Origin: Flavobacteriaceae bacterium
Lineage (GTDB): Bacteria; Bacteroidota; Bacteroidia; Flavobacteriales; Flavobacteriaceae
Length of the DNA: 34,339 nt
Direction: 5' to 3'
NCBI GenBank assembly: GCA_030835845.1
Contig: JAUROD010000031.1
Location: 1-34,339 of the forward strand
In this document: positions 9,055 through 18,282 of the stretch, piece after piece
How the letters are laid out: each line of letters starts with the position of its first letter
Numbering within the stretch: the first letter of the stretch is position 1
Position numbers and translations under genes: made by a program
Notes under the pieces: model-generated
What the model was told of the DNA's origin: nothing
The model's input: only the letters and a program-made list of their open reading frames with translations
The model's database searches: none

Positions 9055-11661
9055 ATGTTAGAAAATAAATTTACACTTAAAGCTCAAGAAATAATTCAAA
9101 ATGCAGTGACTTTAGCACAAACGGCACAGCATGCTGAAATTACTGACACTCATTTGTTGGCTTCTCTACTAAATGAAGACAAACAAGTAATACCATTTAT
9201 CTTCTCCCAAGTAGGATTTTCTTCTTCAGTGATTAAAACCCTCAATCAAAAAGAAATGAATCGATTATCACAAGTCAGCGGTACGATGAGTCAACTTTCA
9301 CGAGGAACTCAAAATACCCTTCGAAATGCATTGGGTTTTGCAGTTAAAAAAGGGGATCAATACGCTGCAACGCAGCATCTCCTTATGGGGATATTAAATG
9401 GTAATTCACCAAGCTCAAACATACTTAAAGATAAAGGATTAACACAAAAAAAATTAGAAATGGCAATTGACACATTACAACAAGGCGAAAAAATTGATTC
9501 AATTTCAGCAGAGGATCAATACAATGCCCTTGAAAAATATGCAAAAAACTTAAATTCTCTTGCGATGTCGAATAAATTAGACCCTGTAATTGGTCGAGAT
9601 GAAGAAATTCGTCGCGTACTCCAAATTTTAGCTAGGCGAACAAAAAACAATCCCATACTGGTGGGGGAACCAGGTACGGGTAAAACAGCTATTGCTGAAG
9701 GCTTAGCGCATCGAATTATTGAGGGAGACGTTCCAGAAAACCTCAGAGACAAAGTGCTTTATGCACTCGATATGGGAGCATTAATTGCAGGCGCAAAATT
9801 TAAAGGAGAATTTGAAGAACGATTAAAATCGGTCATCAAAGAAGTAGTTTCTGCAGATGGTAAAATATTGTTGTTTATTGACGAAATCCACACTTTAGTT
9901 GGAGCTGGTGGTGGACAGGGAGCAATGGATGCTGCTAATATTTTAAAACCTGCACTTGCACGAGGTGAGCTGAGAGCGATTGGAGCAACAACTTCTGATG
10001 AATATCAAAAGTATATCGAGCAAGACAAAGCACTTGAACGAAGATTCCAAAAGGTTACGGTATTAGAACCTGATGAAGAAAGTGCAATTTCTATATTACG
10101 TGGAATTAAGGAGAAATATGAAAATCATCACAAAGTTCATATCAAGGATGAGGCTATTGTTGGTGCAGTTGAACTTTCTCAAAGACATATCACACATCGA
10201 TTTTTACCTGATAAGGCAATTGATTTGATCGATGAAGCCGCTGCAAAACTGAGGATGGAAATAAACTCTAAGCCAGAAGAATTGGATACTTTAGATCGTA
10301 AAATTAGACAATTTGAAATTGAATTGGTCGCTCTAAAAAAAGAAAAGGCCAAAGACAAAATATCCTTAATCCAAAAAGACTTGTCTACCATAAAAGAGGA
10401 AAGAGATAGTCTTTTTGCACAGTGGAAAAGAGAAAAAGAATGCATTGAACAAATTCAAAATTCTAAAGAAATGCTTGATCAACTTTCTCTTGAGGCTGAT
10501 CGGGCAGAGCGAGATGGTGATTATGCAAAAGTAGCCGAAATTCGTTATGGAAAAATCAAGGAACAACAATATGAAATTGAAGAATTTCAAAAGCAACTTA
10601 ATGCATTAAAAAAAGAAGAAACTCTTATTAAAGAAGAAGTTGGCTATGAAGATATCGCTGAAGTTATTGAAAAATGGACTGGAATACCTGCCAGTAAAAT
10701 GGTAGCTTCTGAACGTGAAAAACTACTTCACTTGGAGGACAAGCTACATCAGCGTATGGTTGGTCAAGAAAAGGCAGTTCATGCGGTAAGTGATGCCATT
10801 CGTAGAAGTAGAGCAGGATTACAAGACCCTAATAAACCTCTTGGGTCATTTCTTTTTTTAGGTATGACAGGAGTTGGAAAAACAGAACTTGCCAAAGCAC
10901 TTGCTGCTGAGCTTTTTAATGATGAAACTGCTCTGACGCGAATCGACATGAGTGAATATCAAGAAGCACATACAGTCAGTAGACTGGTGGGTGCTCCTCC
11001 TGGATATGTTGGATATGAAGAAGGAGGACAACTTACAGAAGCTGTTCGAAGAAAACCTTATTCTGTTGTGTTGTTAGATGAAATTGAAAAAGCTCACCCT
11101 GATATTTTCAATACCCTGCTTCAAGTTCTGGATGAAGGAAGATTGACTGACAACAAAGGGAGGATGGCAGACTTTAAACAGTCTATCATTATTATGACCA
11201 GCAACTTAGGAAGTCAAGATATTCAACTTGCTTTTGAAGAAAACGCGTCCTTTTCAAAAGCAGAATCAATCGCCAAGGAAATGGTTCTAAAACGTCTTCG
11301 CAATTCGATGCGACCTGAATTTTTAAATCGCATTGACGATATACTTCTCTTTTCACCACTTACTTTAAAAGAAATAAAACAAATTGTAAGTATGCAAATA
11401 AATACCTTATCAAAACGTTTTTCTAAACAAAATTTAAGTTTAGAAGTCAGTAAAGATGCGCTTGACCAAATTACGAAATGGAGTTTTGACCCTATGTATG
11501 GTGGAAGACCAGTGAAACGGACCATTCAAGAGAAAATATTAAACCCCTTAAGTAAGCTACTACTCCAATTGGAAGTAATTGAAAAGAAGACAATTCAAGT
11601 AAAAGTTGATGAGGAAAAACAATTGATCTTCTCCATTAATAAGATAAGCTCTAGTACATAA
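9055..11661 (+). CDS. clpB: ClpB disaggregase
   Basis: Hexameric AAA+ chaperone that extracts polypeptides from aggregates together with DnaK. At 868 aa it has the full ClpB layout: N-terminal repeat domain (residues 1-~150), first Walker A GEPGTGKT (~203-210) with [13 protein letters not shown], a coiled-coil middle domain (~400-530, rich in Glu/Lys with [15 protein letters not shown]), second Walker A GMTGVGKT (~602-609), [19 protein letters not shown] and [11 protein letters not shown]. There is no ClpP-binding IGF loop, as expected of ClpB. The start [12 protein letters not shown] matches the family N-terminus. smpB follows after 21 nt. The upstream region lacks a good TAnnTTTG element, so expression may use an alternative sigma factor or regulated promoter. 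Confidence 0.97.
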   Translation: MLENKFTLKAQEIIQNAVTLAQTAQHAEITDTHLLASLLNEDKQVIPFIFSQVGFSSSVIKTLNQKEMNRLSQVSGTMSQLSRGTQNTLRNALGFAVKKGDQYAATQHLLMGILNGNSPSSNILKDKGLTQKKLEMAIDTLQQGEKIDSISAEDQYNALEKYAKNLNSLAMSNKLDPVIGRDEEIRRVLQILARRTKNNPILVGEPGTGKTAIAEGLAHRIIEGDVPENLRDKVLYALDMGALIAGAKFKGEFEERLKSVIKEVVSADGKILLFIDEIHTLVGAGGGQGAMDAANILKPALARGELRAIGATTSDEYQKYIEQDKALERRFQKVTVLEPDEESAISILRGIKEKYENHHKVHIKDEAIVGAVELSQRHITHRFLPDKAIDLIDEAAAKLRMEINSKPEELDTLDRKIRQFEIELVALKKEKAKDKISLIQKDLSTIKEERDSLFAQWKREKECIEQIQNSKEMLDQLSLEADRAERDGDYAKVAEIRYGKIKEQQYEIEEFQKQLNALKKEETLIKEEVGYEDIAEVIEKWTGIPASKMVASEREKLLHLEDKLHQRMVGQEKAVHAVSDAIRRSRAGLQDPNKPLGSFLFLGMTGVGKTELAKALAAELFNDETALTRIDMSEYQEAHTVSRLVGAPPGYVGYEEGGQLTEAVRRKPYSVVLLDEIEKAHPDIFNTLLQVLDEGRLTDNKGRMADFKQSIIIMTSNLGSQDIQLAFEENASFSKAESIAKEMVLKRLRNSMRPEFLNRIDDILLFSPLTLKEIKQIVSMQINTLSKRFSKQNLSLEVSKDALDQITKWSFDPMYGGRPVKRTIQEKILNPLSKLLLQLEVIEKKTIQVKVDEEKQLIFSINKISSST

Positions 11662-11668
11662 AATGGAT

Positions 11669-11676
11669 TACCTTTG
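11669..11676 (+). promoter_or_regulatory. Predicted -7 element for smpB
   Basis: TACCTTTG ends 6 nt before position 11682, so the calibrated start is one base before the smpB ATG and the transcript would be essentially leaderless. No -33 TTG is seen inside the clpB end, so readthrough from clpB may dominate. Confidence 0.4.
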
Positions 11677-11682
11677 TATGCC

Positions 11683-12144
11683 ATGCAAAAGCAAATAAAC
11701 ATAAAGAACAAACGTGCCCGTTTTGAGTATGAACTTATTGATCAGTTCACAGCGGGTATTGTCTTAAGCGGAACAGAAATAAAATCCATTCGCTCGAGCA
11801 AGGCATCTATTACTGAGAGTTTTTGTGAATTTAACGACCGTGGTGAATTGTTTGTCATCAACATGAACATTGACGAATATGCTTGGGGAACTCACTACAA
11901 TCACCGACCAAAAGCGGAACGTAAACTTTTGATGCAAAAAAAGGAACTTAGAAAACTTGAAAAAGAAGTTAAAAACGCTGGTTTGACGATTGTTCCACTT
12001 CGGGTGTTTATCACTGAAAAAGGTTTTGCCAAGCTTGTCATCGCGCTTGCAAGAGGGAAAAAGCTTTATGATAAACGTGAAACCTTAAAAGACAGAGACA
12101 ACAAACGCAATCTTGATCGGGTAAAGAAAAATTTTAAATCTTAA
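11683..12144 (+). CDS. smpB: SsrA-binding protein SmpB
   Basis: Binds tmRNA and delivers it to stalled ribosomes for trans-translation. The ORF-track start is a TTG; the ATG at 11683 gives [20 protein letters not shown] (153 aa), the normal family N-terminus. Landmarks: [19 protein letters not shown], the [19 protein letters not shown] block, [24 protein letters not shown] (split by me from one stretch) and a basic C-terminal tail [12 protein letters not shown] that becomes helical in the decoding centre. It sits 21 nt after clpB, linking two protein-rescue functions, and 3 nt before a DUF2141 gene. Confidence 0.96.
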   Translation: MQKQINIKNKRARFEYELIDQFTAGIVLSGTEIKSIRSSKASITESFCEFNDRGELFVINMNIDEYAWGTHYNHRPKAERKLLMQKKELRKLEKEVKNAGLTIVPLRVFITEKGFAKLVIALARGKKLYDKRETLKDRDNKRNLDRVKKNFKS

Positions 12145-12147
12145 TTT

Positions 12148-12567
12148 ATGCCCAAGAAAATAAACCTCGCTTTCTTTCTGTGTTTTGTCATTTCTTATTG
12201 CTTTTCTCAATCAGCATCACATCATGAATTAATAGTTACTCTTGAAAATACACCTTCATCCAAAGGCTCTATTTTGATTGCCTTGCACACTGAAAAAACA
12301 TTTGGCACACAAAATCCATATAAATTCAAGAAAACGAAATCTGAAGCTGGAACAATGGAGTTTGCCTTTTCTAAACTAGCTGAGGGGATGTATGCAATAA
12401 TGGTGTTACAAGACGTGAACAATAACAACATGATGGACTTTAATTTCTTTGGACTTCCAAAAGAAAAATATACCCATTCTGGAAAGCTAAACAGAATGAA
12501 AGCACCAAGTTTTAGTGCAACTCAATTTATGCTTACTGAAAATAGTGAAATTAGGTTAAGTTTCTAG
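12148..12567 (+). CDS. DUF2141 exported protein
   Basis: A 139-aa protein with a signal peptide (INLAFFLCFVISYCFSQS, likely cut after the Ser/Gln-rich end) and a single beta-rich domain. The features KGSILIALHTEKTF, LAEGMYAIMVLQDVNNNN, MMDFNFFGLPKEKYTHS are those of DUF2141, a small family common in Bacteroidota outer-envelope proteins whose function is not established. The Asp/Asn run DVNNNNMMDFN resembles a calcium-binding loop (inference). The start lies 3 nt after smpB, so it is probably in the clpB-smpB unit although its role is unlikely to be shared. The gene ends 4 nt before the convergent pcm stop. Confidence 0.8.
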   Translation: MPKKINLAFFLCFVISYCFSQSASHHELIVTLENTPSSKGSILIALHTEKTFGTQNPYKFKKTKSEAGTMEFAFSKLAEGMYAIMVLQDVNNNNMMDFNFFGLPKEKYTHSGKLNRMKAPSFSATQFMLTENSEIRLSF

Positions 12568-12571
12568 AAGT

Positions 12572-13222
12572 TTAGGTTTTATCTTTCAATAAAGGGACAA
12601 AACGAAACTCACCAAACTGTTCTTTATCAAATGATTTTTCTCCTGTTCGTGTAAACCGATACATAATTTGTGGATCACTGCCAATAGGGATCACCAAACG
12701 ACCACCAATTACCAATTGAGACAATAATGCCATGGGTAACTCTGGAGCACCAGCGGTGACCAAAATAGCATCAAAAGGTCCATGTTCTGGCATACCAAGA
12801 TAACCGTCACCTAGGATAAAGTGTCTGGGTCGCAAACCAATTTGGGTAAATAAACGTTGTGTCTTTTTAAACAATTCCCGTTGACGTTCGATAGTATAAA
12901 TCTGAAGATTCATTGCCTTTAAAACAGCAGTTTGATAACCCGATCCTGTGCCAATTTCAAGTACTTTATCCCCTTCATTTACACGAATAAGCTCAGATTG
13001 GAAAGCGACTGTATAAGGATGCGAAATAGTTTGATCTGCAGCAATTGGAAAAGCTTTATTTTTATAAGCATGACTTTCCAAGCCAATATCCATAAACCAA
13101 TGTCTTGGAACACTTTCAAGTGCTTGAATTACATTTGTGTTTGAAATTCCCTTATCTTTTAGAAGAGCTACCAAACGCATTCGTTGACCTTGATGTTTTG
13201 GATTGTCTGGTGGTAATTGCAT
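12572..13222 (-). CDS. pcm: Protein-L-isoaspartate O-methyltransferase
   Basis: Methylates isoaspartyl residues in aged proteins with S-adenosylmethionine so they can revert to aspartate. The 216-aa length fits. Motifs: GISNTNVIQALESVPRHWFM (the PR-x-x-F region), ISHPYTVAFQSELI, the SAM-binding loop VLEIGTGSGYQTAVLKAM, ILGDGYLGMPEHGPFDAILV and the post-motif TAGAPELP. Usual residues are all present. Its ATG coincides with the start site predicted from the TATTTTTG element, so the mRNA may be leaderless. It is divergent from the Gfo/Idh gene. Confidence 0.94.
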   Translation of the reverse strand: MQLPPDNPKHQGQRMRLVALLKDKGISNTNVIQALESVPRHWFMDIGLESHAYKNKAFPIAADQTISHPYTVAFQSELIRVNEGDKVLEIGTGSGYQTAVLKAMNLQIYTIERQRELFKKTQRLFTQIGLRPRHFILGDGYLGMPEHGPFDAILVTAGAPELPMALLSQLVIGGRLVIPIGSDPQIMYRFTRTGEKSFDKEQFGEFRFVPLLKDKT

Positions 13223-13227
13223 AGCTT

Positions 13228-13235
13228 CAAAAATA
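13228..13235 (-). promoter_or_regulatory. Predicted -7 element for pcm
   Basis: TATTTTTG on the minus strand; six bases past its last base is 13222, the A of the pcm ATG, so a leaderless transcript is predicted. No -33 TTG at 18-20 nt. Confidence 0.4.
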
Positions 13236-13265
13236 CTATTATTTCGTTATCTAAATAGAATCTAA

Positions 13266-13294
13266 TTGAAATTTGAGTGAAAAGTGTACCTTTG
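13266..13294 (+). promoter_or_regulatory. Promoter of the Gfo/Idh gene, TTG-N18-TACCTTTG
   Basis: TTG (13266-13268) and TACCTTTG (13287-13294) are 18 nt apart. The calibrated start is near 13300, downstream of the ORF-track TTG start at 13273, which supports the GTG at 13315 as the real start codon with a 15-nt leader. Confidence 0.65.
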
Positions 13295-13314
13295 AAATAC
13301 AAAAATATTTGAGG

Positions 13315-14283
13315 GTGAATAAACCATTAAAAATAGGCGTATTTGGCGCTGGGCATCTAGGAAAAATTCATTTGCGTTTATTGCAAGAATCCAAACATTT
13401 TGATCTTGTTGGATTTACAGACACTAATCAAGAAAGTAGCTTAGCCTTATCCGAAGAATTAGGTTATACTTATTTTGATGATGAGCAAAAATTACTTGAT
13501 GCTTGTGAAGTAATTGATATTGTTACTCCTACTCTATTCCACCACGAGGTTGCCATGAAAGCGATCGCAAAAGGAAAACATGTCTTTTTAGAAAAACCCA
13601 TTACACATACCGTTGCTCAGGCTGAAGAAATTGTTAGTGCCGCTAGAGCAAACAATGTAAAAGGACAAGTAGGTCATGTAGAACGATTTAACCCCGCTTT
13701 CGTATCTGTTAGAGATAATTTGGGAGAACCAATGTTTGTTGAATCACACCGATTGGCTGAATTTAATCCTCGTGGGACAGATGTTTCTGTTGTTCTCGAT
13801 TTAATGATTCACGATATTGATATTATTCTTAGTTTTATCCATTCTCCAATAAAACATATTTCAGCATCTGGTGTTGCTGTTGTTAGTGAGACTCCAGACA
13901 TTGCCAATGCACGAATTGAGTTTGAAAATGGTGCAGTAGCCAATTTAACTGCAAGTCGTATATCCCTCAAAAACATGCGTAAACTTCGTTTGTTTCAAAA
14001 GGAAGCATATATCTCTGTTGATTTTTTTACCAAAAAAGTAGAAGTAGTTAAAATGCAGGATGCACCTGAAAATCACGATGAATATGCGTTGATTCTTCAA
14101 AATGCTGAAGGAGTTAAAAAACAAATTTATTTTGATTCTCCAAAAGTAACCTCTTCAAATGCAATTCAGGAAGAACTGGAAAGCTTTGCTGATGCAATAG
14201 AAAATGACCTAGAGCCAATTGTTACGCTGAAACACGCTACTGAGGCACTTAGGGTTGCTTATAAAATCATTGACTGCTTTTAG
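13315..14283 (+). CDS. Gfo/Idh/MocA family oxidoreductase
   Basis: NAD(P)-dependent dehydrogenase of the glucose-fructose oxidoreductase family, 322 aa. I use the GTG at 13315 (VNKPLKIGVFGAGHLG) because the longer TTG start lies upstream of the predicted transcription start and its extra 14 residues are unlike the family. Residues ~6-12 carry GVFGAGHLG for dinucleotide binding; FLEKPITHT is the EKP motif; GHVERFNPAF and MIHDIDIILSF contain the catalytic-region His. The GHVERFNP segment resembles UDP-N-acetylglucosamine 3-dehydrogenase-type members, but the substrate is not determined. A DUF1015 gene follows 11 nt later. Confidence 0.87.
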   Translation: MNKPLKIGVFGAGHLGKIHLRLLQESKHFDLVGFTDTNQESSLALSEELGYTYFDDEQKLLDACEVIDIVTPTLFHHEVAMKAIAKGKHVFLEKPITHTVAQAEEIVSAARANNVKGQVGHVERFNPAFVSVRDNLGEPMFVESHRLAEFNPRGTDVSVVLDLMIHDIDIILSFIHSPIKHISASGVAVVSETPDIANARIEFENGAVANLTASRISLKNMRKLRLFQKEAYISVDFFTKKVEVVKMQDAPENHDEYALILQNAEGVKKQIYFDSPKVTSSNAIQEELESFADAIENDLEPIVTLKHATEALRVAYKIIDCF

Positions 14284-14294
14284 TTTTATCAGCT

Positions 14295-15371
14295 ATGTTA
14301 GAGCTGCTCCCTCTCCCTTTTATTTTTCCTGCTAACCAGCGACTTTACGAGGCAGAAAACGTGACTGTTCATGGACCGAAAGTTTTCGTTGAATTAATAC
14401 AAAACAATACTTCTTATACAGAAATAAGGGCTGGGTTTGATGATTTGATAAATGATAAACAATATCAAAACGCTAAAAAAGGAATGTATTGGTATGAATT
14501 GACCTCACAAAACATAACCTATGCTGGAGTTGTTTTGGGAATCCCTGTTTCTTGTTTTCAAAAGAAGTTAATCACAACACATGAGAATACACTGCCTAAA
14601 CGGGTAAAATTATTTACCTCCTATTTGGACCAAACTAAAATCCAAACAGAACCTTTGATTGTTTTGCATGAAGAAAAAGGTTTTACTTCATTCTTAAGCA
14701 AAGGAATTAACCTAAGACAAGCCTGTCATGAGTTCACCTTAGAGGACGAAATACATCGTTTGTGGCATTTAACCGAAAAGGAAAAAGAACAGGTTTCAAA
14801 AATGGCACATAAACAACTTATCTTCCATTTGGCAGATGGTCATCATAGGCTAGAAAGTACCATACAATTTGCATTAAATCAAAACATTGACCTTCCCGTA
14901 CAATGTATGCTCTTAGAAAAAAATCAAATTCGACAGGGTCAATTTATATGGGCGTTAAAAAAGCAATTAAAAGGGATCGATTTACAAGTACAAATTGAAA
15001 AACACAAGGCTAAACAATTGACGGAATATGACGACACCCATCGAATCATCAAAATCAATCATGAAGGTATAGTTTCTCAATTGGAGGTGCCAACCAATGA
15101 AAACCCAGCAATTTTTTTGGTTGAAAAATTGCTTAATCTGAATCTAGATACAGATAAAGTTCATCGTTATTTTGACTATTTTCCAGTAAACGAATCAACC
15201 GAAGGATTAATGTCAAATACCAACTCAAAGTACCAAGCAACCATGATCTTTTCAAAAATCCCAATTGATGAAGTAATTTCCCGTGCTAAACTAAATCAAA
15301 TATTACCTCCCAAAAGCACGTATCTTCATCCTAAGCTCCCTACTGGTTTGATTGTATCTCCATTTGAATAA
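14295..15371 (+). CDS. DUF1015 family protein
   Basis: Cytosolic 358-aa protein. The motif FHLADGHHRLEST matches the conserved ADGHHR of DUF1015, and SKYQATMIFSKIPIDEV and LPPKSTYLHPKLPTGLIV match the C-terminal end of that family. DUF1015 proteins I know are around 400-420 aa, so this one is shorter, chiefly before the ADGHHR segment; the N-terminal PFIFPANQRLYEAENVTVHG is a reduced form of the usual N-terminus. Function is unproven; in many genomes the family is near serine biosynthesis genes, and here serC-serA are 6.5 kb away. Co-transcribed with the preceding dehydrogenase. Confidence 0.75.
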   Translation: MLELLPLPFIFPANQRLYEAENVTVHGPKVFVELIQNNTSYTEIRAGFDDLINDKQYQNAKKGMYWYELTSQNITYAGVVLGIPVSCFQKKLITTHENTLPKRVKLFTSYLDQTKIQTEPLIVLHEEKGFTSFLSKGINLRQACHEFTLEDEIHRLWHLTEKEKEQVSKMAHKQLIFHLADGHHRLESTIQFALNQNIDLPVQCMLLEKNQIRQGQFIWALKKQLKGIDLQVQIEKHKAKQLTEYDDTHRIIKINHEGIVSQLEVPTNENPAIFLVEKLLNLNLDTDKVHRYFDYFPVNESTEGLMSNTNSKYQATMIFSKIPIDEVISRAKLNQILPPKSTYLHPKLPTGLIVSPFE

Positions 15372-15407
15372 AATTATAATGAGAGATTATTTACATTAAT
15401 CTTAATG

Positions 15408-15415
15408 TATCTTTG
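15408..15415 (+). promoter_or_regulatory. Predicted -7 element for yggS
   Basis: TATCTTTG, the same octamer as at ffs, only 3 nt before the ATG at 15419. The calibrated start falls within the start codon, so the transcript is predicted to be leaderless or nearly so. Confidence 0.5.
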
Positions 15416-15418
15416 CAC

Positions 15419-16072
15419 ATGCAAATTGCTGAAAATTTATCACTTCTTTTGTCCGAATTACCATCAGGTGTTTCACTTGTTGCGGTTTCAAAAACAAAAC
15501 CCATTGAAGACATTGAAGCTGCATATGCTGCTGGACAACGTATTTTTGGTGAAAACAAAATTCAGGAAATGACTCACAAATGGGAACATTTACCTAAAGA
15601 TATTCAATGGCACATGATTGGTCATGTGCAGACGAATAAAGTAAAATACATGGCTCCATATGTATCATTAATTCATGGCGTTGATCGTGCTAAGTTGCTT
15701 AAAGAAATTAATAAACAAGCTGCAAAAAGTAACCGAATAATTGATTGTTTATTGCAAATTCACATTGCCCAAGAAAGTACAAAATTTGGTTTGGATGAGA
15801 CTGAATTAGAGAGTATTATAACACAAAATCCCTCAGATATATATCCTAATATTCGTATTGTTGGATTGATGGGAATGGCAACATTTACATCTGATTTAGA
15901 TCAAGTTCGCAGTGAGTTTTCTTATTTGAACTCACTTTATAAAAAGGCAAAAAACACCTTAACAGACATTCAAATTCTCTCCATGGGAATGAGTGGTGAC
16001 TATAAAATTGCGATTGAAGAAGGCAGTACATTAATACGCGTGGGGAGTAAACTATTTGGAGAACGAAATTAA
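15419..16072 (+). CDS. yggS: YggS family PLP homeostasis protein
   Basis: PLP-binding protein of the alanine racemase N-terminal fold that keeps cellular vitamin B6 pools in balance. I use the ATG at 15419 (217 aa) rather than the TTG at 15413. The PLP lysine is in LVAVSKTKP; other landmarks are FGENKIQEM, WHMIGHVQTNKVKY, IHGVDRAKLL, GLMGMATF, LSMGMSGDYKIAIEEGST and IRVGSKLFGER. It begins a run of four same-strand genes (yggS, exonuclease fusion, channel, miaA) with tiny spacers. Confidence 0.94.
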   Translation: MQIAENLSLLLSELPSGVSLVAVSKTKPIEDIEAAYAAGQRIFGENKIQEMTHKWEHLPKDIQWHMIGHVQTNKVKYMAPYVSLIHGVDRAKLLKEINKQAAKSNRIIDCLLQIHIAQESTKFGLDETELESIITQNPSDIYPNIRIVGLMGMATFTSDLDQVRSEFSYLNSLYKKAKNTLTDIQILSMGMSGDYKIAIEEGSTLIRVGSKLFGERN

Positions 16073-16076
16073 TTCA

Positions 16077-17444
16077 ATGTACGCAGTTGTAGATGTCGAA
16101 ACCACTGGGGGTAAATTCAATGAAGAAGGAATCACTGAAATTGCTATTTATCGCTTTGACGGGAATTCCATTGTAGATACCTTTTCCAGTTTAGTCAATC
16201 CAGAACGTGAAATACAACCCTTTGTCGAGCGCCTTACAGGAATCAACAGTAAGATGTTGGTTAATGCACCCAAATTTTATGAAATCGCTAAAAGAGTATT
16301 GGAAATCACCAAAGATGCTGTTTTGGTTGCACATAATGCCGAATTTGATTACCGTATTATTCGTACGGAATTTGATCGACTTGGATACAATTTTGAGGCT
16401 GAATCGTTGTGTACGGTTGATTTAGCCCAAAAACTTATTCCCGATGCTCCATCCTATAAACTCGAAAAATTGGTTCGTTCATTGGGAATACCAATTAGTG
16501 ATGTTCATCGTGCACATGGGGATGCAATTGCCACAGTAGAATTGTTTCGTCTTCTTCTAGAAAAAGACAGTGATAAAGAAATTATAAGCACACACATTAA
16601 AGTACTCAACAGAAAAACAGTATCTACTAAATATCTTAAAATTGTTGATGATTTACCCACCGAAACTGGAGTGTATTATTTGCATGGTAAGAATGGAGAA
16701 ATACTTTACATTGGCAAGAGTAAAAACATAAAAAAACGAGTTTTAACACACCTTACTGGAAACTCAAAAAAAGCAGTAAAAATTCAAAATAGTCTACATC
16801 GTGTATCTTTTGAATTATGCGGAACAGAGTGTGTTGCCTTACTTAAAGAACAGCACGAAATAAAAAAAAACCAACCGAAACTCAATTATGCCCTAAAGTT
16901 TAGGCACTTCGCAATGGGTATTCGTTTGGACAATAAGGCTCCATATCATAGGCTAATTATTGAACAAGTACGTGTGGAGCTCCCCTATTTAGCGGTCTTT
17001 AAAAACAAAAAAGAAGCAGAAAATTGTTTGCATTTTTGGATCAAAAACTATCAATTATGTTCAAATCAAAGCTCGCTTTCAAATTCAAAAACACATTGTT
17101 TTCGGTATGACATCAATGAATGTCTTGGTGCTTGTAAAGGGAATGAAAAAACAGAAAACTATAACCTAAGAATTAATCAATTGGTTGAAAACCTAAGATA
17201 TCCCTTTGAGAATATGTTAATAATTGATAAAGGAAAACGGGTTGATGAAAAAAGTTTTATATACATCAAAGATGGTGTGTTTCAAGGGTATGGCTATTTT
17301 GTATTAAACCATCAGATCAAAACAATTGAAAAAGTAGAAAAACGTCTCATCTCAATAGAAAACAATAGGGATACAGAAGCTGTCATTCGTGGGTACTTAA
17401 GAAAGGAACGTTACAAAAAACTCATTAACTTAGCTGACGCATAA
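16077..17444 (+). CDS. DnaQ-like exonuclease fused to a GIY-YIG (UvrC/Cho-like) nuclease
   Basis: Two-nuclease protein. I start at the ATG giving MYAVVDVETTGG (455 aa), 4 nt after yggS; the ORF-track start would overlap yggS by 17 nt. Residues ~1-165 are a DEDDh 3'-5' exonuclease: DVETTGG, HNAEFDYRII, and HRAHGDAIAT carrying the His and last Asp. Residues ~195-270 are a GIY-YIG domain: GVYYLHGKNGEILYIGKSK, IKKRVLTHL, and ALLKEQHEIKKNQPKLN with the metal-binding Glu. The C-terminal ~180 residues hold two Cys (CFRYDINECLGAC) as in UvrC/Cho-type proteins. There is no HhH pair or UvrB-binding part. The likely role is DNA repair incision combined with end trimming (inference). Confidence 0.88.
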   Translation: MYAVVDVETTGGKFNEEGITEIAIYRFDGNSIVDTFSSLVNPEREIQPFVERLTGINSKMLVNAPKFYEIAKRVLEITKDAVLVAHNAEFDYRIIRTEFDRLGYNFEAESLCTVDLAQKLIPDAPSYKLEKLVRSLGIPISDVHRAHGDAIATVELFRLLLEKDSDKEIISTHIKVLNRKTVSTKYLKIVDDLPTETGVYYLHGKNGEILYIGKSKNIKKRVLTHLTGNSKKAVKIQNSLHRVSFELCGTECVALLKEQHEIKKNQPKLNYALKFRHFAMGIRLDNKAPYHRLIIEQVRVELPYLAVFKNKKEAENCLHFWIKNYQLCSNQSSLSNSKTHCFRYDINECLGACKGNEKTENYNLRINQLVENLRYPFENMLIIDKGKRVDEKSFIYIKDGVFQGYGYFVLNHQIKTIEKVEKRLISIENNRDTEAVIRGYLRKERYKKLINLADA

Positions 17445-17451
17445 CAAATCA

Positions 17452-18282
17452 ATGAAAAAAGCACAGCCAATATCCATAAGGCAGCAAATGCACCAAATCA
17501 TTTATGAAGCAGACACTCCTGCGGGAAAAATATTTGACATTATCCTTCTTGTTCTAATTTTACTGAGCGTAATCTTAGTCATGCTCGATAGTGTAAGTTG
17601 GATAAGACTAAAGCACGAAACTCTCTTGGATCAATTTGAATGGATTATTACTGTTCTTTTTAGTGCAGAATACATCGCTCGGATTATCGTTGTAAGAAAA
17701 CCATTTAAATACATTACGAGTTTTTATGGAATAATCGATTTACTCTCTATTTTACCTAAATACATTTCATTAATCTTTGTTGGAGGTAGTTCATTAATCG
17801 CATTTCGTGCTCTTCGTCTACTTCGTGTATTCCGGATTTTAAAACTATCTCGTTATATTGGAGAGTCAAATTTTTTAATGGCATCTTTGTGGGCAAGTAG
17901 AGCAAAAATTGGTGTATTCCTTTTTACAGTTCTTATTCTCTGTATTATTTTCGGTACAATCATGTATCTAATTGAGGGGGAAGAAAATGGATTTACCAAT
18001 ATCCCAAGAGCTATTTATTGGTGCATTGTCACACTAACTACAGTCGGATATGGAGATATTGCTCCCATGACTCCATTAGGTCGTTTTCTCGCTTCATTTA
18101 TAATGATAATGGGGTATGGAATTATTGCCGTTCCCACAGGAATTGTCACATCAGAAATGTCTTATAGACACAAAAACCCAGATACTAACACCCAGTCTTG
18201 TCAAAATTGCATGAACGAAAACCATGTGGACAATGCTATTTTTTGCCACGAATGTGGCCATGAAATAAATGAAAAATTCTAA
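17452..18282 (+). CDS. Voltage-gated-type potassium channel with C-terminal zinc ribbon
   Basis: Inner membrane ion channel of 276 aa with six membrane segments: S1 IFDIILLVLILLSVILVMLD, S2 WIITVLFSAEYIARIIVV, S3 IIDLLSILPKYISLIFV, an S4 with regularly spaced arginines (FRALRLLRVFRILKLSRY), S5 FLFTVLILCIIFGTIMYLIE, the pore loop with selectivity filter TVGYGD, and S6. This is a voltage-sensor plus pore layout of Kv type. The cytosolic tail ends in CQNC-x12-CHEC, a zinc-ribbon-like four-cysteine cluster (an additional Cys is in the first CxxC context only). The gene starts 7 nt after the nuclease fusion and its 3' end overlaps miaA by 14 nt. Confidence 0.9.
   Translation: MKKAQPISIRQQMHQIIYEADTPAGKIFDIILLVLILLSVILVMLDSVSWIRLKHETLLDQFEWIITVLFSAEYIARIIVVRKPFKYITSFYGIIDLLSILPKYISLIFVGGSSLIAFRALRLLRVFRILKLSRYIGESNFLMASLWASRAKIGVFLFTVLILCIIFGTIMYLIEGEENGFTNIPRAIYWCIVTLTTVGYGDIAPMTPLGRFLASFIMIMGYGIIAVPTGIVTSEMSYRHKNPDTNTQSCQNCMNENHVDNAIFCHECGHEINEKF

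Noticed and set aside
10179-10596. Minus-strand ORFs opposite the clpB middle domain
   Set aside because: Phe/Ser-rich translations opposite a Lys/Glu-rich coiled coil, a usual artefact.
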